Part shown: positions 32,110 to 43,452 of the stretch, piece by piece
Layout of the letters: every line of letters begins with the position of its first letter
Position numbering within the stretch: position 1 is the stretch's first letter
DNA from: Letharia columbiana
Taxonomy: Eukaryota > Ascomycota > Lecanoromycetes > Lecanorales > Parmeliaceae
DNA: 50,419 nucleotides
Assembly: GCF_014066305.1 (NCBI RefSeq)
Contig: NW_023501139.1
Coordinates: 1-50,419, forward strand
Reading direction: 5' to 3'
Notes under the pieces: generated by a model
What the model saw: only the letters and a program-made list of their open reading frames with translations
What the model was told of the DNA's origin: nothing
The model's database searches: none
Program-made: the position numbers and the translations under genes

Positions 32110-32478
32110 CGTGCGTTGTTGTTTGTACCTTTTGATGCGACTTTGTCGAGATTCCCTTGTCCTGTTGGCCGTGAGGGATGATGCTGGCTTTGATGATGGA
32201 AATGCGCTTTGTCATACCCTATTCGACGACTTCAATGCTGACTTAGTAGATAAAGAAATACCATCTGAGCTATTTTGTCCAATGCTGACCTAGTAGATAA
32301 AGAAATACCGTCTGAGCTATTTTGAAAGAGGACTGAAAGGCGCGACATAGGAAATGGTTTGATGAAAAGAGTAACTCTGTCTAGAAGTTTGAGACAAAAG
32401 CTATGTATAGTGGGTATCAACACTGATTGAGAAGAAAGTGTGGTTGTTATATAAATCATGAATTTCCTCATTAGTACA
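32110..32478. other. Intergenic region
   Basis: Downstream of the MFS gene and upstream of the hypothetical gene, both minus strand. Contains the 47-bp duplication listed separately. Confidence 0.4.
32233..32325. repeat. 47-bp tandem duplication
   Basis: Two adjacent copies starting at 32233 and 32280 (CAATGCTGAC...GCTATTTTG). They differ by two transitions, so the duplication is fairly recent. Lies 150-250 bases past the MFS stop codon. Confidence 0.9.
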
Positions 32479-34304
32479 TTATCCGTCCATGCTGTCCTTT
32501 TCGTTTTCAACACCGACTTCACCATTCTCAATGCCAGCCCCACCCTTCTCAACCTCACCAGCTTGCTTCTTCGGAGGCTTGATACTCTTCCATTCGATGC
32601 AAAGAGCGCCAATGATGGATAAGCATGCCATTGCCAGAGACACGGTGAACGTCTTTGTCAGAGCTCCATTGTAAGCCACAAGCACTCCATGAAGATTGGA
32701 TGGGTCAACAACATGTCTTAAGTCGGTAGCACCCGTGTTGACAACGACAGCAGGACTGATGCCAGCGACACTCTTCAATCCGTTGACGAGTTGATTGGTG
32801 AAGACGCTTTGTCCAACCGAGACGAAGATGGCACCGCCCAGTTGTTGGCAGAACATGACAAGGGCGATACCGATGGGAGCATCCTTCCTAGAAAGAACCG
32901 CCTGCGCAGCCAAAGAAGCCTGTTGCATGCCCAGACCTAAGCCAAAGCCGAATATGACCTGGTATCCAATCCATTTCGGATGCAGAGTATCTGGTGTCCA
33001 TGTGGTAAGCAGACCGGCGCCAATGGACATGATAATACTGTTGGCAATCATGAACGGCGAATAGTATCCAACCTTGGTGACGAGGATGCCAGCAGAGATA
33101 CTCGAGACGACGACGGCGAGTACCAAGGGAATGGTGTCAATGCCGGACTTGATGGCGCTAACATCCTTGATAGCTTGGAACCAGATTGGGAGGTAGTAGA
33201 TCAGGGTCATCATTGCTGAACCGACACAAAGTTGCGACCACATACCAGCGGCTATACTCCGTTGTGTGACGATGCGTGGAGGGACGGTGGCGGTCTCTCC
33301 TTTCCAGATCTGTACGCCGATGAAGACTGATATGCAAAGGACGAAGAGAATTAATAGGGCAATGATACGTCCATTGCCCCACGCGTAGGTTGATCCACCC
33401 CATTCCAGAGCTAGTAGAAGACAAACGATACCCGCGACGAAGAAGACGGTTCCTATAGGGTCAAGCTGGAGGACCTGCTGCCTCCACGGCGTGCCAGCTT
33501 TCTTGGCTTTTGGTATATGCAGGATGAGAATCAGAATGATGATGGCGGCACCGCCGATGGGAAGATTGATGTAGAAGCACCATCTCCAAGACACTTTTGT
33601 TGTGAAGACACCGCCCAACAGAGGACCGATGACGGAGGAAAGACCAAAGATTGCACCCATGAATCCTTGTAGAATCGGTCGTTTATGAAGGGGCACGAGG
33701 TTCATGATGATGACGATCGCTCCGGAAAAGATGCCCGAGGAGCCACTGCCAGCTACTGCGCGACCGATGATGAATGCAATGGAATTGGGAGCAGCGCCAC
33801 AGATTGCCGACCCGACTTCAAAGACGCCGATGGCGCAGATGAAGACCCACTTGGGGTTGTAGAAAGTGTAGACCCGACCCATGAGGAGTTGGAAGGAGCA
33901 TGCCGTGAGCATGTAGGCGCTGGCGTACCATCCAACGTCGTTGAGGGAGTGGAATTCATCGGTGATGGTGGGAATAGCGGTTGCGATGATGGTGCGGTCC
34001 TATTGTCTGATTAGGCAAGACTTGGTAGAGGCGCACTGAGTGAGGGGTCTCATACCAGGGCAACGAGGAAGAAGGCCAGGTAGAGGGCGATGACAGTGGG
34101 GATGAGCTTCTTGCGGCTGGGGTATTCTGGTTCCGCCTCTGACTGGTTCGTCTTTGCGTGAGTGAGTTCTTCCGCCGCCTCGACCCGTGACTCTTGTATG
34201 TTTTCAGCCATAGTCTCTTCATTTCCGGGAGGTGGTATGGAAGAGTCATCGGATTCGGTGTCGAGCGTCTTTCCCATTTCCATCTGGCCCTTCTCTTCAG
34301 CCAT
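32479..34304 (-). CDS. MFS multidrug/toxin exporter, 14-TM (DHA2-type)
   Basis: Exons 34056-34304 and 32479-33999 (56-nt intron, GTATGA...TAG) encode 589 residues. An acidic cytosolic N-terminus precedes TM1 (LIPTVIALYLAFFLVAL), and the splice joint gives the conserved motif LDRTIIATAIPTITDEF of this group. Further family marks are DVGWYASAYMLTACSFQLLMGR, FIIGRAVAGSGSSGIFSGAI and VIGPLLGGVFTTKVSWRWCF with INLPIGG, the antiporter motif C region. The number of hydrophobic segments fits 14 TMs. Such proteins export drugs or secondary metabolites by proton antiport in the plasma membrane. No biosynthetic cluster surrounds it, so general drug efflux is as likely as a dedicated toxin pump. The C-terminus is Glu/Gly/Lys-rich. 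Confidence 0.93.
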
Positions 34305-35087
34305 GCTCAGGTATGTCGGATGTGAATGAGGAAGGGAGAGGCTGAAGCGGGTTTTGTTTGTTGACTCTGATCAGGTAGGAGAGAGGATTCAGATGGGATT
34401 CGGAGGAGTCGAGGGGTAGCAGGTAGGTTGGAGCGAGTTGATACGGGGATGAATGTAATTGAGTGCGAGGCATGAGGAAGCGGAAGGCGAGCAGGTCTAA
34501 ATAATAAATATGTTGACATGGGATTGGAAGATGATTCTACACCGTGTAAAGGAGTAATGTGTAGTATATAGTGAAATGGAAGGAAGGATCGGTCTTCGCA
34601 TTGCGGACTCGTCATCTCCGTGACCGTACGTTTTTGGGTAATATGAGTGGATGAAATAATTATGCGAAGAGGAGGAAGCCGTACCATCACCTCGCACTTT
34701 CGGTACGGAGCTATGCCAAAGTCCGCAACCTCGCAACCTTTCCTTTTGAAGAGTGCCAAGACATCACTAGCAGGGAAGTGAAGCAAGGTTTGCGAGGTCG
34801 ACTTGCTCAATATTTAAAGTACTTTATGTACTTTACTTTAGAGTAGTGTATTGTGTCAAGGTTCGGTGTCCAAAAGTATAATATATTTCCGACTTCACAT
34901 ATCCGCGAAGTAGTATTGTTGGATAATGTAAAGCTCTGCTAAAAGACGAGCTGAAATGTCTCACACTGAATTTCTGAAAGCAACTTATCACTCACAATCT
35001 GAACAACAACGCCGAGACATTTTGAAGCCTTGAAGCAAAGAATATTCACAAAGTCGGCAATGTAGGTATTTGACACCGACCCCTCGT
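34305..35087. other. Intergenic region upstream of the MFS gene
   Basis: Promoter side of the MFS gene. Includes an AT-rich stretch near 34810-34930. No other gene supported. Confidence 0.4.
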
Positions 35088-35155
35088 GCATTAGTCTGCA
35101 TTATCCGCACGATCTACGGACTAAGCTTTCTGCCCCACCTAAAGTTATTAAGAGA
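35088..35155 (+). repeat. Left copy of a 68-bp perfect direct repeat
   Basis: Begins GCATTAGTCTGCATTATCC and ends GTTATTAAGAGA. Identical to 37273-37340. It has normal base composition, unlike the AT-rich block that starts soon after it. Confidence 0.95.
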
Positions 35156-36680
35156 AGCAGCTACCTCAGCCCGATTTCACGTTTACACTCACACCTCACT
35201 CAGCAGTCGTTACTACCCTATACCATTGGATCTAGCTTATCATAGGGGTTAATTAGCTTGCTATACTACGAAAGCGGTTCTATTAGTACTTGCAGAAGGC
35301 TTCCTTAGCTATTTACTACGATGCTATTTAGTTTATAATATATATTCTTACTAGAGATATCATTTTTCAGAGATTTATTTTACTATAACTTTACTTACTA
35401 TCTTGCTTATATATAGCTTTATAATACTTTATTAATCGGAAGCTTTATCTTATTTATATAAAAATAGTTAATAGATGTAACTTTCTTATAGACTTTTATA
35501 GCTAGTCTATATATAGTATAGCTTAACCTAATAAGATAAATATTCTACTATTATAGACTTTTATAGATTCTATATTCTTTACTACTTATATAGTAGAACT
35601 ATTTTATTTAATTAAAGGTCTTATCTAGATAGTAATCGTAGCCTTATAAAGTAATTATTATTATTATATATTCGTTTAAAGTCTTTTATAGCCGTTTATT
35701 AACTAATTAATAATTTATTCTCTAAATTACTTATTTTACCTTAGTAAAGAGCTTGGAAAGCCTCTTTTATTATTACTATTTATCTTTATTAAACTAGTCT
35801 TATTTTAGTAATAATCTTCTATTAAATCTTATTAAGTCTATAGTAAGTATAATCTATAAGTTAATTAATCCTCGATTTATTTATAGTAATTACTTCTTTA
35901 ATAATAAAGTATTTGCTACTTAATAGCTAAAATACTTTTATATTATAATATTTAATTATAAATATATATTAAAGTAATATCTCGAATAACTTAATTTACT
36001 TTCTTATAAACGACGCTAATAACTAAGCTAATACGACTTCTAACGCTATTTATCTTCTTAATAAGTTAACTTTATCTTAATAGACTATTATTAACTTTAT
36101 AAGCTTATTCTATATACAATTTTAATCTCTTATCGAGTTTTATAGCGGAGTATAAGATTAGTTACTATAGTTACTAGAGTAGCCTATTATATCTAAATAG
36201 CTTATCTTATCTAAGTAGTCTATTATATTAGAGTAATCTATCGTACTATAGCTATTAGAGCTATTATAGTAGTCTACTCTATAAATACTAGAGTAGCCTG
36301 TTATATTAGAGAAGTCTGTTATATTAGAGAAGCCTGTTATATTAGAGAAGCCTATCGTATTAGAGAAGCCTATCCTATAGCTATTAGAGCCTACTTTAGA
36401 GCTATTAAAGTAGTTTACCCTAGAGCTATTAGAGTAGTCTATGCTAGTTATATTATAGTTAGCTTTATTAATACTAGAATAGTCTACCCTATAGCTATTA
36501 GAGTCTACTTTAGAGCTATTAAAGCAGCCTATCTTATAAGTACTAGAGTAGCCTATGCTAGTTATATCATAGTCAGTTCCATTAGTATTAGAGCAGCTAC
36601 TCCACAGCTACCAGAGCCTGCTCTAAAGCTATCAGAGTAGCCTATATTATAGCTACCAGAGTAGCCCGTCGTAACAAAAT
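35156..36680. repeat. AT-rich, RIP-like block with internal tandem repeats
   Basis: From about 35250 the sequence is dominated by TA, AGTAG and CTAT words, with few CG. Between 36170 and 36660 it becomes tandemly repetitive: 18-base units like GTTATATTAGAGAAGCCT and 24-base units built on CTATTAGAGTAGTCTA. GC content rises in the last copies, near 36580-36660. No gene. The composition fits an old duplicated element mutated by RIP. Confidence 0.8.
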
Positions 36681-37272
36681 TAACCCCATTTAAAAGAAGA
36701 GCACCCCCCTCCTTCATTACCAAAACCTACTTTTTTACTACCACAACCTACTTTTTATCTAATAAAACACCCCCCCCCCCAACCAAACAAAACAACATAC
36801 TAAATACAACAAACACCCCCCCAATAAGTAATTAAAAAACACACCTTACTTATTAAATCATTTTTTTATTCTATTTTATTATTTATGGTGGTTTGATGGT
36901 ATTATAATAAAAAAAAAAAATAAAATAAATTTTTTAAAATTTTTTCTTTTTTGTTTTTTTATTTTTTATATTTTTATTTATATTAATAATTATTTTAAAA
37001 TAATATATTTTTTATTTTTTTTTTTTTTACCTTTTTTTTATTTATTTTTTTAATATTTTAATAATTTTTTATTATTCGGTGGATTTGCTTTGTTATTTTT
37101 AAAAAGGTTAAATTTATTAAAAATTTTTATATTTAATAAATTTTTTATATAAAAAAAACTATTTAAAATAAAAAAAAAAAAAAAAAAAATTTTCCTAAAT
37201 TTTTTAAAATTTACTTAACTTAATAAAAAATTAATAAAAAAAATTTAATAAAATAAAATTAAAACATTTTCC
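36681..37272. repeat. Strand-asymmetric C-tract segment followed by near-pure A/T segment
   Basis: 36690-36880 has almost no G on this strand but many C tracts (one of ten C or more near 36770). 36880-37265 is nearly all A and T, with long A and T homopolymers. RIP acts on both strands and should not create such a C-over-G bias, so this part differs in origin from the block to its left. Confidence 0.7.
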
Positions 37273-37340
37273 GCATTAGTCTGCATTATCCGCACGATCT
37301 ACGGACTAAGCTTTCTGCCCCACCTAAAGTTATTAAGAGA
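37273..37340 (+). repeat. Right copy of the 68-bp perfect direct repeat
   Basis: Identical to 35088-35155 over 68 bases; flanks differ on both sides. Confidence 0.95.
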
Positions 37341-38189
37341 CGATAAAGTAGTAGCGAGGAATAAGGTAAGTAAGATAAAGACAAGAAAACCTAGCGAGTA
37401 GGATGTAAGTCAATTGGCTAATTATCCATTCAACGTATTCGCTACAAAATAGTCGCCTGTAGGCTCGCTAGCACCAGGGAGTTCACCTCGCGGGGGGGGG
37501 CCGCTAGGGCGGCATTAGTCTAAGGTAGACGGGGGACCGTGGGAGGGGGACTGTCCCGAGTCAAGCTGTAAGCGAGCCAGAGGAACCCAAATGGCAAAAC
37601 CCTCGTCAATCGTACTTTAGATCTCGATCCTTGGGACATCGCAGCTTCGAGTTTCTATAAACGAGACCACTGGCGTTTAAGAAAGCAACAGACGTCGCTC
37701 CATGCCAACGCACTTTTAAGAAGGGCATTGCTAAATGGATATGGTGAATAGTGGGAAGCTATGGAAGCCTGGCTAGAAGTAGGGCTCAATACCTTCATGG
37801 GCATCAAGCGCAAGGAGATGAGAACCGTTGAATAGGAGAGGTTCAAGAATATCCTTTGGCGGATAAGAAATCTGATCTTGGGTGCTTTCGTTGTCCAGTG
37901 CAATGGGCTTCACACTTTACCAGTGCCACTTTCCAAGCCATTCCCCCCTCGGGATCTGCATTCGTCTCGCAATGCAATGTATACGCACAGAGAGAACAGG
38001 GGCCCAGCAACCAAAGGAGATATACTGACAAGATCCTCGACCTGCAGTATTCGCCACGACAGCATCATTCGCGGCCGGACCAACCGCAGAGAAACCGACA
38101 CAATACGGGCTCTCAAAGTAAACCTTGCAAGTCTGATGGTTGAAAAATCGAAACACGTTGACAACGAGATGGACAAAGTGATGCGTGAG
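37341..38189. other. Region right of the AT block, no gene assigned
   Basis: Normal composition returns, with a G tract near 37490. Open frames occur on both strands; part may be the decayed 3' end of the pseudogene that follows. Confidence 0.35.
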
Positions 38190-38580
38190 ATCGTGCCAAG
38201 ACCTGCAAGCGGACACGTTCCGCGAATCGGTTCCCCTTGGTCTATCTATCCAGACGGTGCCGCCCGCGATGGTCAAGTCGTCGGGTTCGTCGATGTCGAT
38301 CATGTTCCCAGGTCCTTCTCAGGCGTGATGGAAATTGAAAAAAGTGACACCGGCCAAGTCGAGGGTCCAGCCGCCGGAGAAGAGCCAGAGGACTGTATCA
38401 TCGCTTGGGGATAGATTCGCGTCTGCGTCAAGGACATGGGTGGGACCGAGATGGTAGCTCTAGATCCCAGGGGCTACTTTGAGGAGGGTTGAGGCAAGAT
38501 TCACGGTTCTGTGCATGGTCGTCCGGGAGACGACGTCGGAGCAACTGATCGTGTTGCCGGACGGAGTGTATATGGTCGCC
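38190..38580 (-). pseudogene. Decayed gene for a beta-helix (pectate-lyase-fold-like) secreted protein
   Basis: On the minus strand one frame reads TIYTPSGNTISCSDVVSRTT, then a TAG, then THVLDADANLSPSDDTVLWL, SGGWTLDLAGVTFFNF, a TGA, and MIDIDEPDDLTIAGGTVWID. The alternation of TLDL-GVTF and DLTI-GGTVW rungs is typical of right-handed beta-helix proteins. Both stops fit C-to-T changes (CAG to TAG, CGA to TGA), the kind RIP makes, and the AT block lies about 900 bases away. Ends are not defined. The family call rests on rung pattern only. Confidence 0.4.
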
Positions 38581-39329
38581 CTAGTCTCAGTGGCCCCTCT
38601 AGGGGAAGGGCATTAGAAGTTCGGCCCGGAAAAAGGGTTTTCCGACCCACCACTACCACCAACCCTTCCGAATAGGTCTAGTACTGAGCTTGGCCGCCCC
38701 GCCAGGGACTGGTCTTGAATCAGTCAGACTGGAGTGGAAATGTGGTCGTTATTCTTACTGGGAGGCTGGCTGATCTATCGGGGTGAGTACGTATAGAGAT
38801 GGTTGAGGTGTCTGCAATTGCCAAAGTAGCGGACTTTTGATTGACTGCAACAGCTCGACCTTGTGATGCATCGTTGACTGTATTTGCCCCATTGGATGTG
38901 GATACTACGACTTTTAAGACCGAGGAGCCAGATCTACTAGTACTGATTCAGTCAGGCTCGTAGCTGTCATCATCCGAGTTGCTGGTAGTTGGAGCAGCGA
39001 GGGCCGTGAGCGAGCAAGATCACATTGGCAAAGAGTGCCCGTATTGATTCTGTGATCCTGTACCGGACACCCTTCAAGACCAGTGGAAAAAAATGAAATT
39101 GTCATGTTAACACAACACCAGTGGAAAGGGAGAAAGGAACGTCTTGGGAGTGTGCCCAGAGAGCAGAAGATATTCTGACTGACCCGAAAGAAAGGAATTG
39201 CAAGCCCGGCACCTCGGGGAAAATCAAAGCAGAAAGGGACAAAGGGTCTTTAATGGATAATTCCATGTTTAAAAACACGGGATATCAGAGCAAAGGGGCA
39301 TCATAATGAGATAACCTACCACATACGTA
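38581..39329. other. Intergenic region
   Basis: No supported gene. May include more of the decayed gene's 5' end. A repeated ACACCAGTGGAAA / CAAGACCAGTGGAAA word occurs near 39075-39130. Confidence 0.35.
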
Positions 39330-40588
39330 CTAAATGAGATCCACGAGGGTTTGCCGCCGACTCGAACCTCGGACCGGAATCCATATACGCGCTCCTACCA
39401 GTACCAGGGTTAGGCTCCATTCAAGGCTATACATCACCTCAGTGCGCATCGTCCTTGGTACCGTAGGACAAGTCGTCCGTCGAGCGGGAGTGAGCTGGTT
39501 CGATTCGCTTTTCCTTTCTTCTTCTGGTTCACACGAAGAGATGGAGTCCCCAATCCCGACAGAGCCAACACGATCGCGAGCGTCATTCTTCGGCGAGCTG
39601 GTAGATGTTACATCTCCTGGCATTTTGGGAAGACGAGGTTCGAAGGTATCCAGGACAGACACCTCGAGTCGGTATAGCGCTTCGCCGCGTCGTCGTGACG
39701 AGGTGGATCGGCGGAAAGATTTTGGGGTTGTGCCTTGGAAGAGGGGTTCGAAGGGGTCCTTCGGCGTGCGTGGTGCCTGCTGGGCTTGGATTCCCTTGGC
39801 GTAGGAGGTATAGGCTGGGTATCTAGCTTGTCGGGATGTGGTATCGGGTTGGTGGATCCGGCGTCTTTGTGTGAGGCTTTGAGACTGGTGTTGAACAGAT
39901 CGTCCGCTGGGGAGTATTTCAGCGTCACTGTAGCTACTCTCTTTTCTCCATCCCCGCTTATGCGTGAGCTCGCTCGCACAGTTTGGAGTATGCCATTGTC
40001 CAAAATCGAACTTCCATTTCCAACCACCGATATCCGTCAAAGCACCCCCGAGATCCTCGTCCCACGCCTCTCAAAAGCAGGCTTGTACCACGCCTCTAAA
40101 ATGCCCCCCCCATCAATCTATGCCAGGCCGACAATCCTAAAGTGTTGAAAAAACGTCGCACTCTAACCCGGCGTGATCAGAGGGGCTGAACTGGACATCC
40201 GCGACTTCGACAGCGGTCCGGACGATCGATGCTCGTTGGTAAAACATGGCAGTTGGACGAACCGCGTGATGACGACTCATACCTTCCTCCGTCAGCCTCT
40301 AGACATTGTTTCTTGGGTCAGCTGATGAGGAGTCGGGCCGGTTTCCGGAGCTGCGGACTGGGGTGCAGTGGAGGGGCCGGGCTTTGCGATGGTGTTTCTG
40401 GCTCCTGGATGGAGTTTGATGGGTAGGGAGTGTTTGGACGCCTGGAATGTGAATGGTTTTCTCTCGAGGAGCGAGGTTTGTAAGGAGGGCTGGTCAGGTT
40501 GTTGCTCGGATCGCGTATGAGCAAGGTGATGTACTATGCTTAGGAGGACAAGGTCGTTGGGATTTTTTAGGTCGTGTAGCCAGGGCAT
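39330..40588 (-). pseudogene. Possible degraded gene, unknown family
   Basis: An ATG at 40588 opens a 98-codon frame (MPWLHDLKNPNDLVLLSIV). Further along the strand, coding-like segments appear in several frames: SIVRTAVEVADVQFSPSDHA, EAWYKPAFERRGTRISGVL followed by TGA, GNGSSILDNGILQTVRASS with VATVTLKYSPADDLFNTSLK, and finally ALYRLEVSVLDTFEPRLPKM. In-frame TGA and TAG codons and at least one frame change separate them. I cannot place introns that repair this, and I do not recognise the family. It may be a pseudogene or a real gene I have misread. Confidence 0.25.
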
Positions 40589-40783
40589 ATTCCTTGTTGT
40601 GATTGCCGTGACTAGCTAACATGCACATGGTTTGAAATATGAGAATTCATTGTTATGGTCACAGCAGAAGATAGAAGGGCAAGGCGCCACAAATTCATCA
40701 TCCGTAAGTCGTGCTTGTCTTCTTCCGGTGCGTCCACATTCGAACAAATTGCAAGATTCCTCCGAGCGACCTCTCACATCTAT

Positions 40784-41781
40784 TCAGTGTAACATCCTTC
40801 GCAGCGCGGCCCTAAACTCCTCCATCGCCTCTTCCGCGCTCACATCCTCGCTTTGACTACTTATATACCCATAACCAGTGGTCAGAATGCCCTCCGAGAT
40901 CTCAATAAGTTCAACTGCAGCATCAACCCTCCCTTTCGTCGCACCCACCGCTTCAAGCCAATGGAATCCATCGCGATACAGCTGCTTGGCAATCCTCTTC
41001 GGTCCACCCCACAAGATCTGGCAGTCGATGTGCAAGCGTGTGAGGTTCACGGCGCCGGCCAGCAAGGTGAAGGCAGGGTGGTTGAGCGCTTTGTGGGCTT
41101 TCGTATAGCCCCAGCCTTTGATGGTGAGGTCAGTGAGGGTGGCGCGATTCTTGGGGCCAATGGTGGCGAGGAATGCGTGCATGGCCGTGGTGTCTTCAAC
41201 AGCGAAGGTGTTGCCGGCGTAGAGGATGGGTTGGGTTTCGGCATAGATTGTGCGGTTGAGAAGGAGAACATTGGGCGTGAGGACGGGTATGGTGGCAGCT
41301 GGGGAGGTGTTCAATGGAAGTGATTGTGGCTGGTATCGGTAGGCGCGACTTCTGCGGTAATAGCCGTTTGCCGCTTGAGTTGACGGTGTAGGGGACTGAG
41401 CGTTGGATGGTGCGGCGATATTGTTTGGTCTTTGAGATAAGAAAAATTCCGTCTGGATCTATGAGGGATAGAGCGTAGATTTGATTCTTGAGCTCTGCTG
41501 GGAGCGATGTGAATGGGAAGATGTTGCGTTTGGGGAGGGTCTTGGTGGAGACAGCGGTATGGCTAGCTTTGAGCTTCTAGAGTAGGTTGTTAGATGACAT
41601 CCTGGCTGTCAAAGACCGCCGTGATGCTCTAGCGGACCTTTCTTGACCTCGCCGTGAGTTTCCCATCTGAGGCACCGTACTCGTCGTCTACTTCTACCTC
41701 ATCGGAGCTGCTCTCGTGGTATGAGATTTCAGCTCTCTTGCGCTTTGGGTATGCTCGCGTGGTCACTGCAGTGGTGGCCAT
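40784..41781 (-). CDS. F-box-like/DUF7730-type fungal protein; frame change in exon 2
   Basis: Exon 1 is 41638-41781 (MATTAVTTRAYPKRKRAEIS), then a 61-nt intron, then exon 2 from 41576. Exon 2 starts with the typical block FPFTSLPAELKNQIYALSL, IDPDGIFLISKTKQYRRTI. The C-terminal half is equally typical (VLLLNRTIYAETQPILYAG, NTFAVEDTTAMHAFLATIG, LTDLTIKGWGYTKAHKALNH) but lies in the frame one base over. Either a one-base insertion lies near 41340-41400, or an extra intron of 55 nt (GTCAAC...CCAG) removes the conserved-looking YYRRSRAYRYQPQ. The family is common in moulds, with an F-box-like LPxEL start and no known function. Possibly a pseudogene. Confidence 0.65.
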
Positions 41782-42460
41782 GATTGATTTGTCAATGAAC
41801 AAGAGAAGATATGTGTGGAAAAGAAAAGAAAAGAAGGAGATGTGCCAACCGTTGCTTATGTAGAGGAGGTATGAATTGAATGTCAGGTGACTCGCCGCTC
41901 GAAGTGGCTAGCTTAGGCACAGCTTCAGGCAGCGGCCGCTATTGGGAAAGAAGTACATACAGCTACAACAGACAGTTTCAGGCACCACCTGCGCTTACGA
42001 GTAATGGAGGTGAGAAAGTCTTACTTTGTATGTTGTATATTGTTGTTGTTATTATTATTATTTAGTGATGAGTATTCCGAATGACTTGGGAGAATGCGAG
42101 TGCCAACTCGCAGTGAAAAGTGAAATAGTGCTCTGTGTAACCTGTATCGTGTACTTGTAATTTACGCGTATCCACACGTAACACGTACTGGTGGTACGTA
42201 CTCCACTTTTAAGGCAACAGCCGAAGCCTCGCACATGGGTTGCCAAGCCTCCAGCTAGTGCCGGTCATATATTTAGCTCGCTAGTATCTCCGATCATGTT
42301 TACGCCAAGGCCAGCTGATGTGAGCTACGGGATGCTTCACTTTCCCGCTCCTGCTTTTTCTGCCCCGGTTCATTGCCCTGCAATCCCAAAAGCCTGAATA
42401 GCATCCCAGTCCTTCCGACTCACGTTGAAGGCCTCTCTGAAAGCTTACCCTACCTCCATA
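41782..42460. other. Divergent intergenic region
   Basis: Between the F-box-like gene (-) and the membrane protein gene (+). Contains TTG/TTA trinucleotide repeats at 42041-42062. No gene seen. Confidence 0.45.
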
Positions 42461-43452
42461 ATGTCGCAACGCAAGTCTCGCGCCCCTTCCGGCTCAGATG
42501 ATGACTCCTCGGGCCCTCGCATTCCCCCACTTCCTCAAGGAGGTCGAGGAAGGCGCTCAGGAGGCGATGACTTTGAATCGCCAAAGAGGCGCAGACGCCA
42601 TTCTGGCCGAGGGTACGACATGCCACGGGAAAAGCCACTGCCTTCGAAAGTGGAGCTGCAACTCTGCGTCTTCCATGGCGCCCCTTCCCATCGTTGGCGC
42701 ACTGCGCCCTTCACTTTTGACAGAAGGAGGGATGATGATAGAGAGCTATGGGAAGAGATACGGCGGGTCTACAGGGATGAGCTGCAGGGTGTATGGAGGC
42801 GAATCCTTGGGTTCAAGAAATTGAAGCATATCATCCCGATTGAGGTACAGACTCCTTCGCATCACGATGCATTCTGAAGTTGGTCTCAGACATTGTGCGG
42901 AGCCAGTGAATGTGGAGAATGGCATACATATGGAAGACGAGGTGTAGGAGGAGCCACGTCATATGGGGCGGGACTGTGGTGCAACCTCAAGGAGCAGGCA
43001 GACGCTGACACCTCTTCCTCTCCTAGTACACCCCTAACGGCGTCCCCATCGCCAAAACCGCCAAAGACGACCCAAATTCACACTCCTTTATGCACGCCGT
43101 CCACCACCCTGATCGCATTCGCCCAGCTCACGAATGGGTCGACTGGTTTACCGAATTTAAAGCCGGTGACCGCGGAAAACCTGTTGGGCTCGAATTTCAA
43201 GAGGGACTGTGGGCTGAGAAGCTCGCTATAATCGCTATCTTGATTACCATTGCCATCATCATTGTGTCGATAGTGTGGGTGGTCAAAGGAGGACAGCTGC
43301 AGACCGTCTTCACGGTCATGGGATTTGTGCTCAGTGGTGCTGCTGGTGAGTGTTCCTGGGGATTCAATAACCCTGATAGTCCTGCGCTGACACCTGGTAT
43401 AGCTGAGGTAGCTTTGGTGGCGCTCTACTTCCAAGTGACGACGTCGAATTAA
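42461..43452 (+). CDS. Two-TM fungal membrane protein, conserved, function unknown
   Basis: Exons 42461-42844, 43027-43345 and 43403-43452 encode 250 residues. Introns are 182 nt and 57 nt; the first is long for this window. The N-terminus is Ser/Arg/Gly-rich and disordered (MSQRKSRAPSGSDDDSSG). A conserved block follows (ELWEEIRRVYRDELQGVWRR, ILGFKKLKHIIPIE), then HEWVDWFTEFK and GLEFQEGLWAEKLA leading straight into two membrane segments (IIAILITIAIIIVSIVWVV and LQTVFTVMGFVLSGAAAE). I recognise this arrangement in many ascomycete proteins but know no function. The three-exon joint gives GAAAEVALVALYF, which continues the second segment and supports the tiny last exon. Confidence 0.8.

Noticed and set aside
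39334..39804. 156-codon plus-strand frame
   Set aside because: The minus strand in the same place has more protein-like segments; neither is secure, and the plus frame lacks conserved features.
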